From assembly GCA_027076325.1 (NCBI GenBank), contig JALTJZ010000014.1:16088-80087 (forward strand): a stretch of 64,000 nt of DNA, given 5' to 3'. The DNA comes from Chromatiales bacterium (GTDB lineage: Bacteria; Pseudomonadota; Gammaproteobacteria; UBA6429; Thiohalophilaceae). Under the pieces are notes generated by a model, which worked only from the letters and a program-made list of their open reading frames with translations, searched no databases and was not told where the DNA came from. Positions within the stretch are counted from its first letter, which is position 1. Every line of letters begins with the position of its first letter. A program made the translations under genes and the position numbers. Below, piece by piece: positions 1 to 8,622 of this stretch.

Positions 1-1809
1 CCTGATGCTGCCGGGCAAGTCATTAAAGCCTTTGGTGAATTTGTTATTGGTGGTAACTATGCAGTGGGTATTATTGTTTTTTCTATTTTGGTGATCATTA
101 ACTTTGTTGTTATCACCAAAGGTGCGACGCGCATATCAGAAGTAAGTGCACGTTTTACTCTGGATGCAATGCCGGGAAAACAAATGGCCATCGATGCAGA
201 TTTGAATGCCGGGTTGATTGATCAGGATGAAGCCCGAACCCGCCGGCAGGAAATTTCAGACGAAGCCGAGTTTTACGGTTCAATGGATGGTGCAAGTAAA
301 TTTGTTCGGGGTGATGCGATTGCCGGTATTTTAATTTTATTTATAAATATTTTAGGTGGTTTATTAATTGGTGTGGGTCAGCATGATTTATCTTTTGCTG
401 AGGCTGCCAGAAATTATACCTTGCTCACCATTGGTGATGGTTTAGTTGCACAAATACCGGCGTTACTCCTGTCAACGGCAGCAGGTATTATTACAACCCG
501 GGTTTCGAGTTCACAAAATATGGGTGAGCAGGTTTTAAATCAACTTTTTGCTAATCCACGTTCACTGGCTGTTACCGCTGGCATTTTAGGCATAATAGGT
601 GTTATCCCCGGTATGCCTAATTTTGCTTTTTTAACTCTTGCGGCTATTTGCGGCACAGGTGCTTACCTGATTGCTCGAAAAAGTCGCCAGCACGTTGCAG
701 AAAAAAAACAACAGCAACAACAGCAGGTTTCCAATGATCAAGATGTAAAAGAACTCAGTTGGGATGATGTTACCCCACTTGATGCGATTGGTCTGGAAGT
801 GGGTTATCGACTTATTCCAATGGTTGATAAAGCACAAGGTGGTCAGTTGATGAGCCGTATTAAAGGGGTGCGAAAAAAATTATCTCAGGAGCTGGGGTTT
901 CTGATTCCTTCAGTGCATATTCGTGACAACCTGGAATTGCCCCCCATCGGTTATCGTATTACATTGCTGGGTGTGACCGTTGGTGAAGCAGAAATACAAC
1001 CAGACAAAGAGCTGGCGATTAATCCAGGGCAGGTTTTTGGTAGCTTACAGGGTATCGAAACGACCGATCCGGCCTTTGGTTTAGATGCGATATGGATTGC
1101 GAATAACCAGCGTGACCAGGCACAAACGCTGGGTTATACCGTGGTGGATCCGAATACGGTGATTGCCACTCACCTGAGCCAGTTATTACAGACCCATGCC
1201 CACGAACTGTTAGGTCATGAAGAAGTGCAGCAGTTACTGGATTTACTGGCGAAGACGGCACCAAAACTGGTGGAAAATTTAATTCCCGATACCCTGTCTC
1301 TGGGGGTGGTGGTACGCGTATTACAAAACCTGCTCGAAGAAAATGTTCCCATTCGTGATATCCGAACCATTGCCGAGACTTTGGCAGAGCATGCTGTGAA
1401 GAGTCAAGATGCTGACATTCTGACCGGAATGGTCAGGATTGCACTGGGACGGCTAATTGTCCAGCAAATCAATGGGATGGAGCGTGAACTCCCCGTTATT
1501 ACACTCGACCCAACATTGGAACAGTTGTTGCATCAGTCTATACAGTCCACGGATGGAATCGGTGGTGGCGTTGAGCCGGGGCTGGCCGAGCGGCTGCACA
1601 GCGCACTGGAAGAGTCGGCGCAAAAGCAGGAATTAGCTGGCCAACCCGCAATATTGCTGGTATCGGCAGCACTTAGAACCATGCTGGCACGGTTTGTAAA
1701 ACATACGATTTCAGGTTTACATGTACTGTCTTACAACGAAATACCAACGGACAAGCAGATAAAAATTATTGCAACGGTTGGCCAGACAAATGAAATACCA
1801 GGCCAGTGA
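1..1809 (+). CDS. flhA: Flagellar export gate protein FlhA (3' part, start outside window)
   Basis: FlhA is the nonameric inner-membrane gate of the flagellar type III export apparatus. The reading frame is already open at base 1, so the gene begins upstream. About 602 residues are visible of a family length near 690. The visible part starts in the conserved membrane core (GEFVIGGNYAVG, then RISEVSARFTLDAMPGKQMA, the FHIPEP-type region), continues through the remaining hydrophobic segments, and ends with the complete cytoplasmic ring domain. A short run of six Gln follows two Lys in the linker between membrane and cytoplasmic domains (around nt 700-727). Such linkers vary, so this is probably tolerated. 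flhF follows after 51 bp, as in Pseudomonas and Vibrio. The identification is secure. The GTG at 64 is only an internal codon, not the start. Confidence 0.97.
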   Translation, partial: PDAAGQVIKAFGEFVIGGNYAVGIIVFSILVIINFVVITKGATRISEVSARFTLDAMPGKQMAIDADLNAGLIDQDEARTRRQEISDEAEFYGSMDGASKFVRGDAIAGILILFINILGGLLIGVGQHDLSFAEAARNYTLLTIGDGLVAQIPALLLSTAAGIITTRVSSSQNMGEQVLNQLFANPRSLAVTAGILGIIGVIPGMPNFAFLTLAAICGTGAYLIARKSRQHVAEKKQQQQQQVSNDQDVKELSWDDVTPLDAIGLEVGYRLIPMVDKAQGGQLMSRIKGVRKKLSQELGFLIPSVHIRDNLELPPIGYRITLLGVTVGEAEIQPDKELAINPGQVFGSLQGIETTDPAFGLDAIWIANNQRDQAQTLGYTVVDPNTVIATHLSQLLQTHAHELLGHEEVQQLLDLLAKTAPKLVENLIPDTLSLGVVVRVLQNLLEENVPIRDIRTIAETLAEHAVKSQDADILTGMVRIALGRLIVQQINGMERELPVITLDPTLEQLLHQSIQSTDGIGGGVEPGLAERLHSALEESAQKQELAGQPAILLVSAALRTMLARFVKHTISGLHVLSYNEIPTDKQIKIIATVGQTNEIPGQ

Positions 1810-1860
1810 ATGAATAAAGGGTGAGCGAATTACAATGTTTTACTTAGAGGCAACAGCAAA

Positions 1861-3186
1861 ATGAAAATAAAACGTTTCCATGCTGAAGATGTACGTACCA
1901 CAATACGTAAAGTAAGAGACGCTTTAGGCCCCGATGCTGTTATTTTATCGAACAAGCGAGTCAGTGGGGGTGTCGAAATCGTTGCAGCAATAGATTACGA
2001 TGAATCACTCGTTGGAGGCATGGCTGCACAAACAGGTTCAGTTACATCAGCAACAGAAAATACTGACTACAAAGATGCTCAGCCATCATCAGAAAAATCA
2101 CAAAGACAGCAAGCTGTCGACGATGTGCGCTATAGTCGTAATATTCCAGCTTCGCAAGCGGGTTCACGAAAGGAAGCAGTAGCTGCCCAGCAATATAATT
2201 CAGCTGATCTGGCCTCAAAATCACAGGACTTATCCGACGTTCAAAATGAAATAAAATCACTGCGTGGTTTACTCCTCAACCAGTTGTCAGGTATGGCATG
2301 GGAATCAGAATCGAAATATCACCCAACACGTACTCGCTTATTACAACGTTTGATTGCACTGGGCTTAAGCCCGCTACTGTCTAAAAAACTCTGTGAAGAA
2401 GTGGATGAAACAAAAGAATTTGATGCTATGTGGCGACATGCTCTGGGTATTTTGTCACATAAATTACCCGTTATTGATAATGGTATTTTAAAAACAGGTG
2501 GGGTGATGGCTTTGGTCGGGCCAACGGGTGTTGGTAAAACAACAACCATTGCAAAATTTGCGGCACGCTATGTTTTACAACATGGCAAGGACAGTGTCGG
2601 TCTTATTACAACGGATAATTTCAGGGTTGCTGCGCATGAGCAGCTAAGAAGTTATGCGCGAATTTTAGGTGTGCCATTACGGATTGCGACTGATAAAGAT
2701 GAATTGAATGACGCACTGTATGACCTACGAAATAAAAAACTGGTATTAATTGATACTGCCGGTGTGAGCTTACAGGATGCACAATTACGTGAGCAACTGG
2801 ATTTGTTAAACAGCGGCGCAAAAACCATTCATATGTTTTTGGCGCTGGCCGCAAATACCCAACGTAGTGTACTGAATGATGTCGTTACTACGTTTAAACA
2901 ATCCAGGCTCGATGGTTGCATTCTGACTAAAGTTGATGAAACAACCAGCCTGGGTGGTGTGATTTCAGTTGCAGTAGAACAAAATTTAGCTATTTCTTAT
3001 TTTTGCGATGGTCAAAAGGTACCGGATGATTTACATATTGCACGTGCACACAACCTTGTGAGTAAAAGTGTTGCAATCATGCAAACAATCACCATGGCAG
3101 CGCAGCAAGATTTGGCAAGTGGTATGTCCAGTGAACATTCTATGGCATTAACAGTTAATGGGATGGTTGCGCATGCTCACGGCTGA
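1861..3186 (+). CDS. flhF: Flagellar SRP-type GTPase FlhF (polar placement)
   Basis: FlhF is the third SRP-family GTPase. It marks the pole where the flagellum is built and recruits early basal-body parts. The protein is 441 residues: a basic N-terminus (MKIKRFHAED), a variable B domain to about residue 140, and an NG GTPase domain. The P-loop GPTGVGKTTT lies near residue 219, DTAG near 297 and TKVDE near 355. A GAGG ribosome site precedes the ATG. The stop overlaps the start of fleN, its antagonist, so the two are probably translationally coupled. The order flhA-flhF-fleN-fliA is that of polar flagellates. Known of the family: GTP-dependent dimerisation, with GTPase activity stimulated by FlhG/FleN. 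Confidence 0.96.
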   Translation: MKIKRFHAEDVRTTIRKVRDALGPDAVILSNKRVSGGVEIVAAIDYDESLVGGMAAQTGSVTSATENTDYKDAQPSSEKSQRQQAVDDVRYSRNIPASQAGSRKEAVAAQQYNSADLASKSQDLSDVQNEIKSLRGLLLNQLSGMAWESESKYHPTRTRLLQRLIALGLSPLLSKKLCEEVDETKEFDAMWRHALGILSHKLPVIDNGILKTGGVMALVGPTGVGKTTTIAKFAARYVLQHGKDSVGLITTDNFRVAAHEQLRSYARILGVPLRIATDKDELNDALYDLRNKKLVLIDTAGVSLQDAQLREQLDLLNSGAKTIHMFLALAANTQRSVLNDVVTTFKQSRLDGCILTKVDETTSLGGVISVAVEQNLAISYFCDGQKVPDDLHIARAHNLVSKSVAIMQTITMAAQQDLASGMSSEHSMALTVNGMVAHAHG

Positions 3187-4063
3187 AGCACAAAATATTT
3201 ATCAGACTGCTGGAATCAATGCAATGCAAAAACCACATCCTGTTCGTGTTATTACAGTAACAAGTGGAAAAGGTGGGGTTGGTAAAACAAATGTATCAGC
3301 CAATTTAGCCATTGCTCTGTCTAACCTCGGCAAAAAAGTACTTATTATGGATGCTGATTTAGGCCTGGGTAACATTGATGTGTTACTTGGTTTGCATCCA
3401 AAATACACATTAGAAAGTGTTATTCAGGGTGAACACACGCTGGATGAAGTCATGGTTAATGGCCCAAGTGGTTTAAAAGTGATACCGGCTGCATCCGGCA
3501 TAAAAAATATGGCTGAACTTAGTTCAAATCAGCATGCTGGTATTATTCAGGCATTTAGCCAGATTAAACAGGACATTGATGTCCTCATTATTGATACAGC
3601 GGCAGGTATTGCCGACAGTGTGGTGAGCTTTGCCTGTGCCGCGCAGGAAGTGCTGGTTGTGGTTTGTGATGAGCCTGCATCCATTACTGATGCGTACGCA
3701 CTCATTAAATTATTACACAAAGAATACGGGCTGTTCAGATTCAGGATTTTAGCCAATATGGTTAAAAGTGTTCAGAAAGGTCGGGAAGTTTACGATAAAT
3801 TGGTAAAAGTAACTGACCGCTTTCTGGATGTTGCCCTGGAATTTAGTGGTTCGATACCTTATGACGAATCAGTACTGAAAGCGATAAGAAAACAACGTGC
3901 GGTGGTTGAAGCGTTTCCACGCAGTCAGGCTTCCGTATCGTATAAACAGATAGCAGAAAAAACAATCCGTTGGCCGATACCTAAAACAGCAAATGGCCAT
4001 CTGGAATTTTTTGTCGAACGACTTATTCAGGGAAATACATTAAATGCGGGGATAAATTCATGA
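3173..4063 (+). CDS. fleN: Flagellar number regulator, MinD/ParA-like ATPase FleN (FlhG)
   Basis: FleN/FlhG is a MinD-like ATPase that limits flagellar number by restraining the master regulator FleQ and stimulating FlhF. The deviant Walker A motif GKGGVGKTN lies about 31 residues in, followed by MDADLGLGNIDVLLG, DTAAGIADSVVSF and the C-terminal GHLEFFVERL typical of FleN. The frame is also open from an ATG at 3158. I prefer ATG 3173 because it gives a short lead before the conserved HPVRVI and a 14-nt overlap with flhF; ATG 3224 is a third option. The stop overlaps the fliA start in an ATGA, indicating coupled translation. FleQ is not in this window. Confidence 0.95.
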   Translation: MLTAEAQNIYQTAGINAMQKPHPVRVITVTSGKGGVGKTNVSANLAIALSNLGKKVLIMDADLGLGNIDVLLGLHPKYTLESVIQGEHTLDEVMVNGPSGLKVIPAASGIKNMAELSSNQHAGIIQAFSQIKQDIDVLIIDTAAGIADSVVSFACAAQEVLVVVCDEPASITDAYALIKLLHKEYGLFRFRILANMVKSVQKGREVYDKLVKVTDRFLDVALEFSGSIPYDESVLKAIRKQRAVVEAFPRSQASVSYKQIAEKTIRWPIPKTANGHLEFFVERLIQGNTLNAGINS

Positions 4064-4800
4064 ATGGACTAGCAATGTATGCAGCGACACAACCAACGGT
4101 TGAGCATAATGATCTTGTTACACAACATGCTTCACTGGTAAAACGAATTGGTTGTCATTTAATAAATCGTCTGCCAGCAAGTGTGCAGTTAGAAGATTTA
4201 ATACAGGCCGGTATGATTGGTTTACTGGAGGCTTCTCGAAATTATGATGCAGGCCAGGGTGCCAGTTTTGAAACCTATGCCGGTATTCGAATTCGTGGTT
4301 CAATGTTGGACGAAATACGCAAAAATGACTGGGCTCCTCGTTCTGTGCACCGTAAAGCACGCGAAGTTGCTGCTGCCGTACGGGATATTGAAAATGAGTT
4401 TGGGCGAGATGCGCGTGATACAGAAATTGCCGAAACATTGGGTATGTCTCTCGCCGAATATTATAAAATTCTTCAAGACAATAGTTACCACAAGGTTTTA
4501 AGTTTCGAAGACATGGGAACCGGTGAAGACTCCATGCTGGATAATGTGAGTAACTATGAGCCAGGTATACTTGATGGCTTACAACGTGATGATGTACGGC
4601 GCATTGTTTCATCTGCTATAGCCGGCTTACCTGAACGCGAGCGTCTGGTCATGGCACTTTATTATGATGAAGAACTTAACTTGCGTGAAATTGGTGCTGT
4701 TATGGGTGTGAGTGAGTCACGTGTTAGCCAAATTCATAGTCAGGCCGTTATCCGTTTGCAGGCTCGTATGTCAAATAGAGGGGAAGAGGAAAAATTGTAG
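4060..4800 (+). CDS. fliA: Flagellar sigma-28 factor FliA (copy 1)
   Basis: FliA directs RNA polymerase to late flagellar and chemotaxis promoters and is normally held by the anti-sigma FlgM, which is not in this window. The 246-residue protein has region 2 (LVKRIGCHLINRLPASV, DLIQAGMIGLLEA, YAGIRIRGSMLDEIRKNDW), region 3 (SVHRKAREV) and region 4 with the helix-turn-helix LNLREIGAVMGVSESRVSQ. It starts in a 4-nt ATGA overlap with fleN. A second, clearly homologous sigma-28 lies at the other end of the window (61925-62650). This copy sits at the classic flhF-fleN-fliA position and is the likely main flagellar sigma factor. A sigma-28-type promoter before cheY just downstream fits its role. Confidence 0.96.
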   Translation: MNGLAMYAATQPTVEHNDLVTQHASLVKRIGCHLINRLPASVQLEDLIQAGMIGLLEASRNYDAGQGASFETYAGIRIRGSMLDEIRKNDWAPRSVHRKAREVAAAVRDIENEFGRDARDTEIAETLGMSLAEYYKILQDNSYHKVLSFEDMGTGEDSMLDNVSNYEPGILDGLQRDDVRRIVSSAIAGLPERERLVMALYYDEELNLREIGAVMGVSESRVSQIHSQAVIRLQARMSNRGEEEKL

Positions 4801-5115
4801 TTTGTGGACGGGCATAGGATGCCCCCATCATTCATTTTTTCTTTCAAATACAGTTTACCCCGATCGCTCGCCTGAGTTTCCCCCTTTTTTGCATATCTGG
4901 CTGCCAGGCCTTTCGCTGCATACTCAAATTCTGGCAAACCCATCGTAATCAAATAATAATTATCAATATTTATAATTTATTCCCAATTTCTGCTTAAGTT
5001 CTTGCCGATTCTGGCCGATAAAGGTAACGAATATCACCGGAATTAACCGTGTAATTTCAGTGAATAAGCCAAAGAAAAGAAGCTCTTTTCTATATAGCTC
5101 ATTTGGAGGGACGCT
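4801..5115 (+). other. 315-nt gene-free stretch between fliA and cheY
   Basis: No convincing gene is seen; open frames here are shadows. It holds a perfect 6-bp inverted repeat (GGGCAT, AGG, ATGCCC) at 4810-4824 just after the fliA stop. This may attenuate or process the transcript, though the following T run starts about 9 nt later, so it is not a textbook terminator. It also holds a sigma-28-type promoter at 4994-5021 and the GGAGGG ribosome site of cheY at 5105-5110. Confidence 0.6.
4994..5021 (+). promoter_or_regulatory. Sigma-28 (FliA) promoter for the cheY operon
   Basis: The -10 element GCCGATAA at 5014-5021 is a perfect match to the sigma-28 consensus. The upstream -35-like TTAAGTTC (4994-5001) matches TAAAGTTT at 6 of 8 positions, with a 12-nt spacer against the usual 11. 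It lies about 95 nt before the cheY GTG and faces it, as expected for a class IV chemotaxis operon. Confidence 0.75.
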
Positions 5116-5508
5116 GTGGCTATTGATAAAAAAATGAAGATATTAATTGTTGATGATTTTTCAACAATGCGTCGTATTATTAAAAATTTACTCCGTGATT
5201 TAGGGTTTACCAATACGGAAGAAGCTGATGATGGTACGACCGCTTTGCCCATGCTACAAACAGGAAAATTTGATTTTCTTGTAACAGACTGGAATATGCC
5301 AGGTATGCAAGGTATCGACTTGTTAAAGCATGTGCGAGCAGATGATAAGTTGGCATCAATGCCTGTATTAATGGTTACCGCTGAACAAAAACGTGAACAA
5401 ATTGTTGAAGCGGCGCAGGCGGGTGTCAATGGTTACATTGTAAAGCCGTTTACTGCACAAACACTAAAAGAAAAACTCGATAAGATTTTTGAACGCATAG
5501 AAGGTTAG
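5116..5508 (+). CDS. cheY: Chemotaxis response regulator CheY (system 1)
   Basis: CheY is phosphorylated by CheA and binds the flagellar switch protein FliM to change motor rotation. It is a single receiver domain of 130 residues. The acidic pair is in [10 protein letters not shown], the phospho-acceptor Asp is in VTDWNMPG, the switch Thr is in MVTAEQ, and the conserved Lys is in YIVKPF. The start is GTG 5116, five bases after a strong GGAGGG site; ATG 5134 has no such site. cheZ follows after 10 bp. It heads a probable operon running through cheZ, cheA and cheB, served by the sigma-28 promoter at 4994-5021. FSTMRRI is typical of flagellar CheY in polar flagellates. Confidence 0.97.
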   Translation: MAIDKKMKILIVDDFSTMRRIIKNLLRDLGFTNTEEADDGTTALPMLQTGKFDFLVTDWNMPGMQGIDLLKHVRADDKLASMPVLMVTAEQKREQIVEAAQAGVNGYIVKPFTAQTLKEKLDKIFERIEG

Positions 5509-5518
5509 GGGTTGTGGT

Positions 5519-6256
5519 ATGGAGCAACAATATAATTTGCTATCCACTGAGAATATCGCAAAAGTTAAAAATCTTTTAGCGAGTATGGAAGCAGGTGATC
5601 TTGAAAAATCACAGGATTATTTTGATGAATTGGCTGAGATGCGTGAAAGCGAGTTATACCAGGAAATTGGTAAATTAACCCGTGAACTACATGATTCAAT
5701 CAATACTTTTGGTCTGGATGATCGTTTGACAGACATTGCAGAAGATGAAATTCCAGATGCACGGCAGCGTTTGGCACATGTTATTACCATGACAGATGAA
5801 GCTGCAAATAATACATTAACTGCTGTTGAAGAATCCATGCCGTTATGTGAACAGGTTTTAAATGCAACACGCAGTGTCGAAAATGAATGGCAGCGATTTT
5901 CAAATAGAGAACTTAATATTAATGAATTTAAAAAATTAAGCAAGGAATTAAAAAGTTATTTTGAAATAAATTCAAACAGTGCGGCAAAGATTAATGAACA
6001 TTTAAATAAGGTATTAATGGCACAAGGTTTTCAGGACTTAACCAGTCAGATTATAAAGAGAGTAATTTCTCTGGTTGAGGAAGTTGAAATAAGCATGGTT
6101 AATATTATTCAACTAGCAGGTTCCAGGCCGAATAAAAGTAACAAAACTGGAAATAGTGAAAAACTTGATGGGCCAGTTGTTCCCGGGCTGGAACAGTCAA
6201 GTACGGTATCTGGCCAGGACGAAGTTGACGATTTACTTTCAAGTTTAGGATTTTAA
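5519..6256 (+). CDS. cheZ: CheY-P phosphatase CheZ
   Basis: CheZ dephosphorylates CheY-P and ends the signal. The 245-residue protein is predicted to be almost wholly helical. It has the catalytic region LMAQGFQDLTSQIIKRVI, where the Gln of GFQDLTSQ supplies the catalytic side chain in the family. It ends with an acidic-hydrophobic tail, QDEVDDLLSSLGF, which in E. coli CheZ is the peptide that docks CheY. The variable linker before the tail is Ser/Gly/Asn-rich. The gene sits between cheY and cheA with short gaps (10 and 11 bp). Presence of CheZ marks system 1 as the flagellar system, since system 2 has none in its cluster. The tail closely resembles three repeats in the CheA linker, reported under findings. 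Confidence 0.96.
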   Translation: MEQQYNLLSTENIAKVKNLLASMEAGDLEKSQDYFDELAEMRESELYQEIGKLTRELHDSINTFGLDDRLTDIAEDEIPDARQRLAHVITMTDEAANNTLTAVEESMPLCEQVLNATRSVENEWQRFSNRELNINEFKKLSKELKSYFEINSNSAAKINEHLNKVLMAQGFQDLTSQIIKRVISLVEEVEISMVNIIQLAGSRPNKSNKTGNSEKLDGPVVPGLEQSSTVSGQDEVDDLLSSLGF

Positions 6257-6267
6257 AGGCGGCAGTC

Positions 6268-8547
6268 GTGGATGATGAACTATTAGAAGACTTTTTAATT
6301 GAAGCGGGTGAGATTCTCGAACGGTTAAATGAAGAGCTTGTTGAGCTCGAAAACTCTCCCGGAGATATGGATCTATTAAACTCTATATTCCGTGGTTTTC
6401 ATACTATAAAAGGTGGCGCAGGGTTCTTAGCAATTGAACCTATGGTTGCCGTTTGTCATCGGGCTGAAGATGTTTTTAACATGGTTCGCAATGGTGAACG
6501 TGAAATTAATACTCGCTTAATGGACACTATTTTGCCGGTGCTTGATGTGCTTAATGATCAGTTTGATGCATTGCGTGCAGGTAGCGAGACAGAAGAGGTT
6601 GACCCTGAGCTCCTTGCAGCATTAGATGGAATTATTAAAGGTGAAGTGGCTGTTGAATCTGACAAGGTTACAGAAGAACCTGTGCCAGAAAAAACTGTAC
6701 CAGAAGAAACGATGCCAGAACAATCAGGTGTGCCAGAAGAACCCGATGTGGCGGTTAGTGACACAAATAGTGATGATGCTCTTGTTGGTGGTGGTGAAGA
6801 CATTACTGACGATGAATTTAATGTGCTGCTAGATGCATTGGATGGAAAAGAAACAGCTATATCCGAGACAGAAGAAGCCACCGATAAAGACGATGATGAC
6901 TTATTTGGCATGGATGATGATGCTGGAAGTGCTGATACAGATGAAATTACTGAAGATGAATTTGAAGCCTTATTGGATCAAATACATGGCGAAGGTTCAA
7001 TTGATACCACAAATATAGAAAAGCAGAAAACGCCATCGCCAGAAGCGACAGATGATAACGAATCGAAAGCCACTAATTCAGATCCAAGTACTGCTAGTGA
7101 CTCAATGAAACCAGTGAATGATGAGATCAGTGATGATGAATTTGAGTCGCTTCTGGATGATTTACATGGTGCCGGTAAAATTGACACGGCAAAAGTTGCT
7201 GCAAAGAGTTTTGGTAACACATCATCTGAAAAGCCAGCCGCTGTACCTAAAGAAAAAACAGCAGCTAAAAAAGAAGTAGCAGAAGAATCAGCTGCAGCCA
7301 AACCTGCAGCAAAGCCAACGTCAGCAGAAACACCAAAAGTAGCAGAAAAGCCGAAGCCTGCAGTAGCAAAAGATACCAAACAGCCCGTTGAAACATCGGT
7401 TCGAGTGGACACTGCCCGACTTGACGAAATAATGAATATGGTGGGTGAACTGGTACTTGTGCGCAATCGGCTAACACGATTAGGATCCATGATAGCTGGC
7501 GAAGAAATGTCGAAAGCGGTTGCAAATCTGGATTTAGTAACGGCAGATCTGCAATTATCCGTAATGAAAACCCGAATGCAACCGATTAAAAAAGTGTTTG
7601 GGCGTTTTCCTCGTGTGGTTAGAGATTTAGCGCGTAGTTTGAAGAAAGAAATTCGCCTGGAAATGATGGGTGAAGACACCGATCTGGATAAAAACCTGGT
7701 TGAAGCTTTAGCGGATCCACTGGTGCATCTTGTACGTAATTCGGTTGATCATGGTATTGAAATGCCAGATGATCGGGTTGCAGCCGGTAAAGATCGACAG
7801 GGCTCTGTTATATTATCCGCATCACAGGAAGGTGATCATATTTTGTTATCTATTGAAGATGACGGTAAGGGTATGGATGCCGATGTGTTGCGTAATATTG
7901 CGGTTGAACGCGGCATGTTCGATAAAGATGCCGCTGCACGGATTGATGATCACGAAGCCTATAATTTAATCTTTGAACCGGGGTTTTCAACAAAAAAAGA
8001 AATTTCCGATATATCCGGTCGTGGTGTGGGAATGGATGTTGTTAAAACCAGCATCACCCAGCTTAATGGCTCAGTCGAAGTGCATTCTAAATGGGGTAAA
8101 GGCAGCCGTATTGAGATAAAAGTGCCGCTTACCCTGGCAATTATGTCGACCTTAATGGTCAGGCTGGGTGAGCAGATGTTTGCTTTACCACTGGTCAATG
8201 TCAATGAGATATTCCATCTCGATCTTACAAAAACAAATATTATGGATGGGCAGCTTGTTACCATTGTCAGGGAAAGAACATTACCTTTGTTTTATTTAAA
8301 GCGCTGGCTGGTAAAAGGTGAAATGGGTGCTGAGCTTCCTAAAGATGGCCATGTTGTTGTTGTATCAATTGGTACACAAAAAGTTTGCTTTCTTGTTGAT
8401 GAATTAATTGGCCAGGAAGAAGTTGTTATCAAACCATTAGGTGCACTTTTGCAAGGGCTTTCTGGCCTTGCGGGTGCAACAATTACAGGTGATGGTGGTA
8501 TTGCCATTATTCTTGATGTGCCCGGTTTAATGAAACGCTATGTTTAA
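6268..8547 (+). CDS. cheA: Chemotaxis histidine kinase CheA (system 1)
   Basis: CheA is the array kinase that phosphorylates CheY and CheB. The GTG start follows an AAAGGCGG site. The 759 residues comprise an HPt domain (1-105, phospho-His near 45 in FHTIKGGAGF), a long acidic then Ala/Lys/Pro-rich linker (about 110-375), a dimerisation helix (MVGELVLVRNRL, from about 390), and an ATPase domain with N box HLVRNSVDHGIE near 486, DDGKGMD near 530 and GFSTKKEISDISGRGVGMDVV. A CheW-like P5 domain runs to the end. I see no P2 CheY-binding domain in the linker. Instead there are three copies of an ITDDEFxxLLDxLHG-type motif. CheA2 at 52360 does appear to have a P2-like region. The next gene is cheB. 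Confidence 0.97.
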   Translation: MDDELLEDFLIEAGEILERLNEELVELENSPGDMDLLNSIFRGFHTIKGGAGFLAIEPMVAVCHRAEDVFNMVRNGEREINTRLMDTILPVLDVLNDQFDALRAGSETEEVDPELLAALDGIIKGEVAVESDKVTEEPVPEKTVPEETMPEQSGVPEEPDVAVSDTNSDDALVGGGEDITDDEFNVLLDALDGKETAISETEEATDKDDDDLFGMDDDAGSADTDEITEDEFEALLDQIHGEGSIDTTNIEKQKTPSPEATDDNESKATNSDPSTASDSMKPVNDEISDDEFESLLDDLHGAGKIDTAKVAAKSFGNTSSEKPAAVPKEKTAAKKEVAEESAAAKPAAKPTSAETPKVAEKPKPAVAKDTKQPVETSVRVDTARLDEIMNMVGELVLVRNRLTRLGSMIAGEEMSKAVANLDLVTADLQLSVMKTRMQPIKKVFGRFPRVVRDLARSLKKEIRLEMMGEDTDLDKNLVEALADPLVHLVRNSVDHGIEMPDDRVAAGKDRQGSVILSASQEGDHILLSIEDDGKGMDADVLRNIAVERGMFDKDAAARIDDHEAYNLIFEPGFSTKKEISDISGRGVGMDVVKTSITQLNGSVEVHSKWGKGSRIEIKVPLTLAIMSTLMVRLGEQMFALPLVNVNEIFHLDLTKTNIMDGQLVTIVRERTLPLFYLKRWLVKGEMGAELPKDGHVVVVSIGTQKVCFLVDELIGQEEVVIKPLGALLQGLSGLAGATITGDGGIAIILDVPGLMKRYV
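6796..7176 (+). repeat. Three dispersed DDEFxxLLDxLHG-type repeats inside cheA1
   Basis: Around residues 177-193, 225-242 and 285-301 of CheA1 the sequence reads EDITDDEFNVLLDALDG, DEITEDEFEALLDQIHG and DEISDDEFESLLDDLHG. The copies are separated by unrelated acidic, low-complexity sequence, so they are conserved protein motifs rather than a recent DNA duplication. Their core (acidic, E, hydrophobic, two variable residues, LL, two variable, L) matches the CheZ tail of the same operon. Confidence 0.8.
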
Positions 8548-8622
8548 AAGGCCGTTATTGTGTAAGTGATTTGCATGGTCTTTTTCATAAGTTTATGGAT
8601 ATACAGATACTGAGGATACTAA

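Noticed and set aside
700..727. CAA/CAG repeat in flhA
   Set aside because: Six Gln in a variable interdomain linker; too short to suggest an unusual function.
4118..4612. Minus-strand open frame of 164 codons inside fliA
   Set aside because: It is antisense to conserved sigma-28 regions; its sequence is His/Tyr-rich without family features.
4810..4824. Terminator after fliA
   Set aside because: The hairpin is perfect but short and the T run begins about 9 nt away, so I did not call a terminator.
6978..7679. Long minus-strand open frame of 233 codons inside cheA1
   Set aside because: It is a Ser/Thr/Ala-rich shadow of the acidic/Ala-Lys-rich CheA linker, with no ribosome site or recognisable domain.
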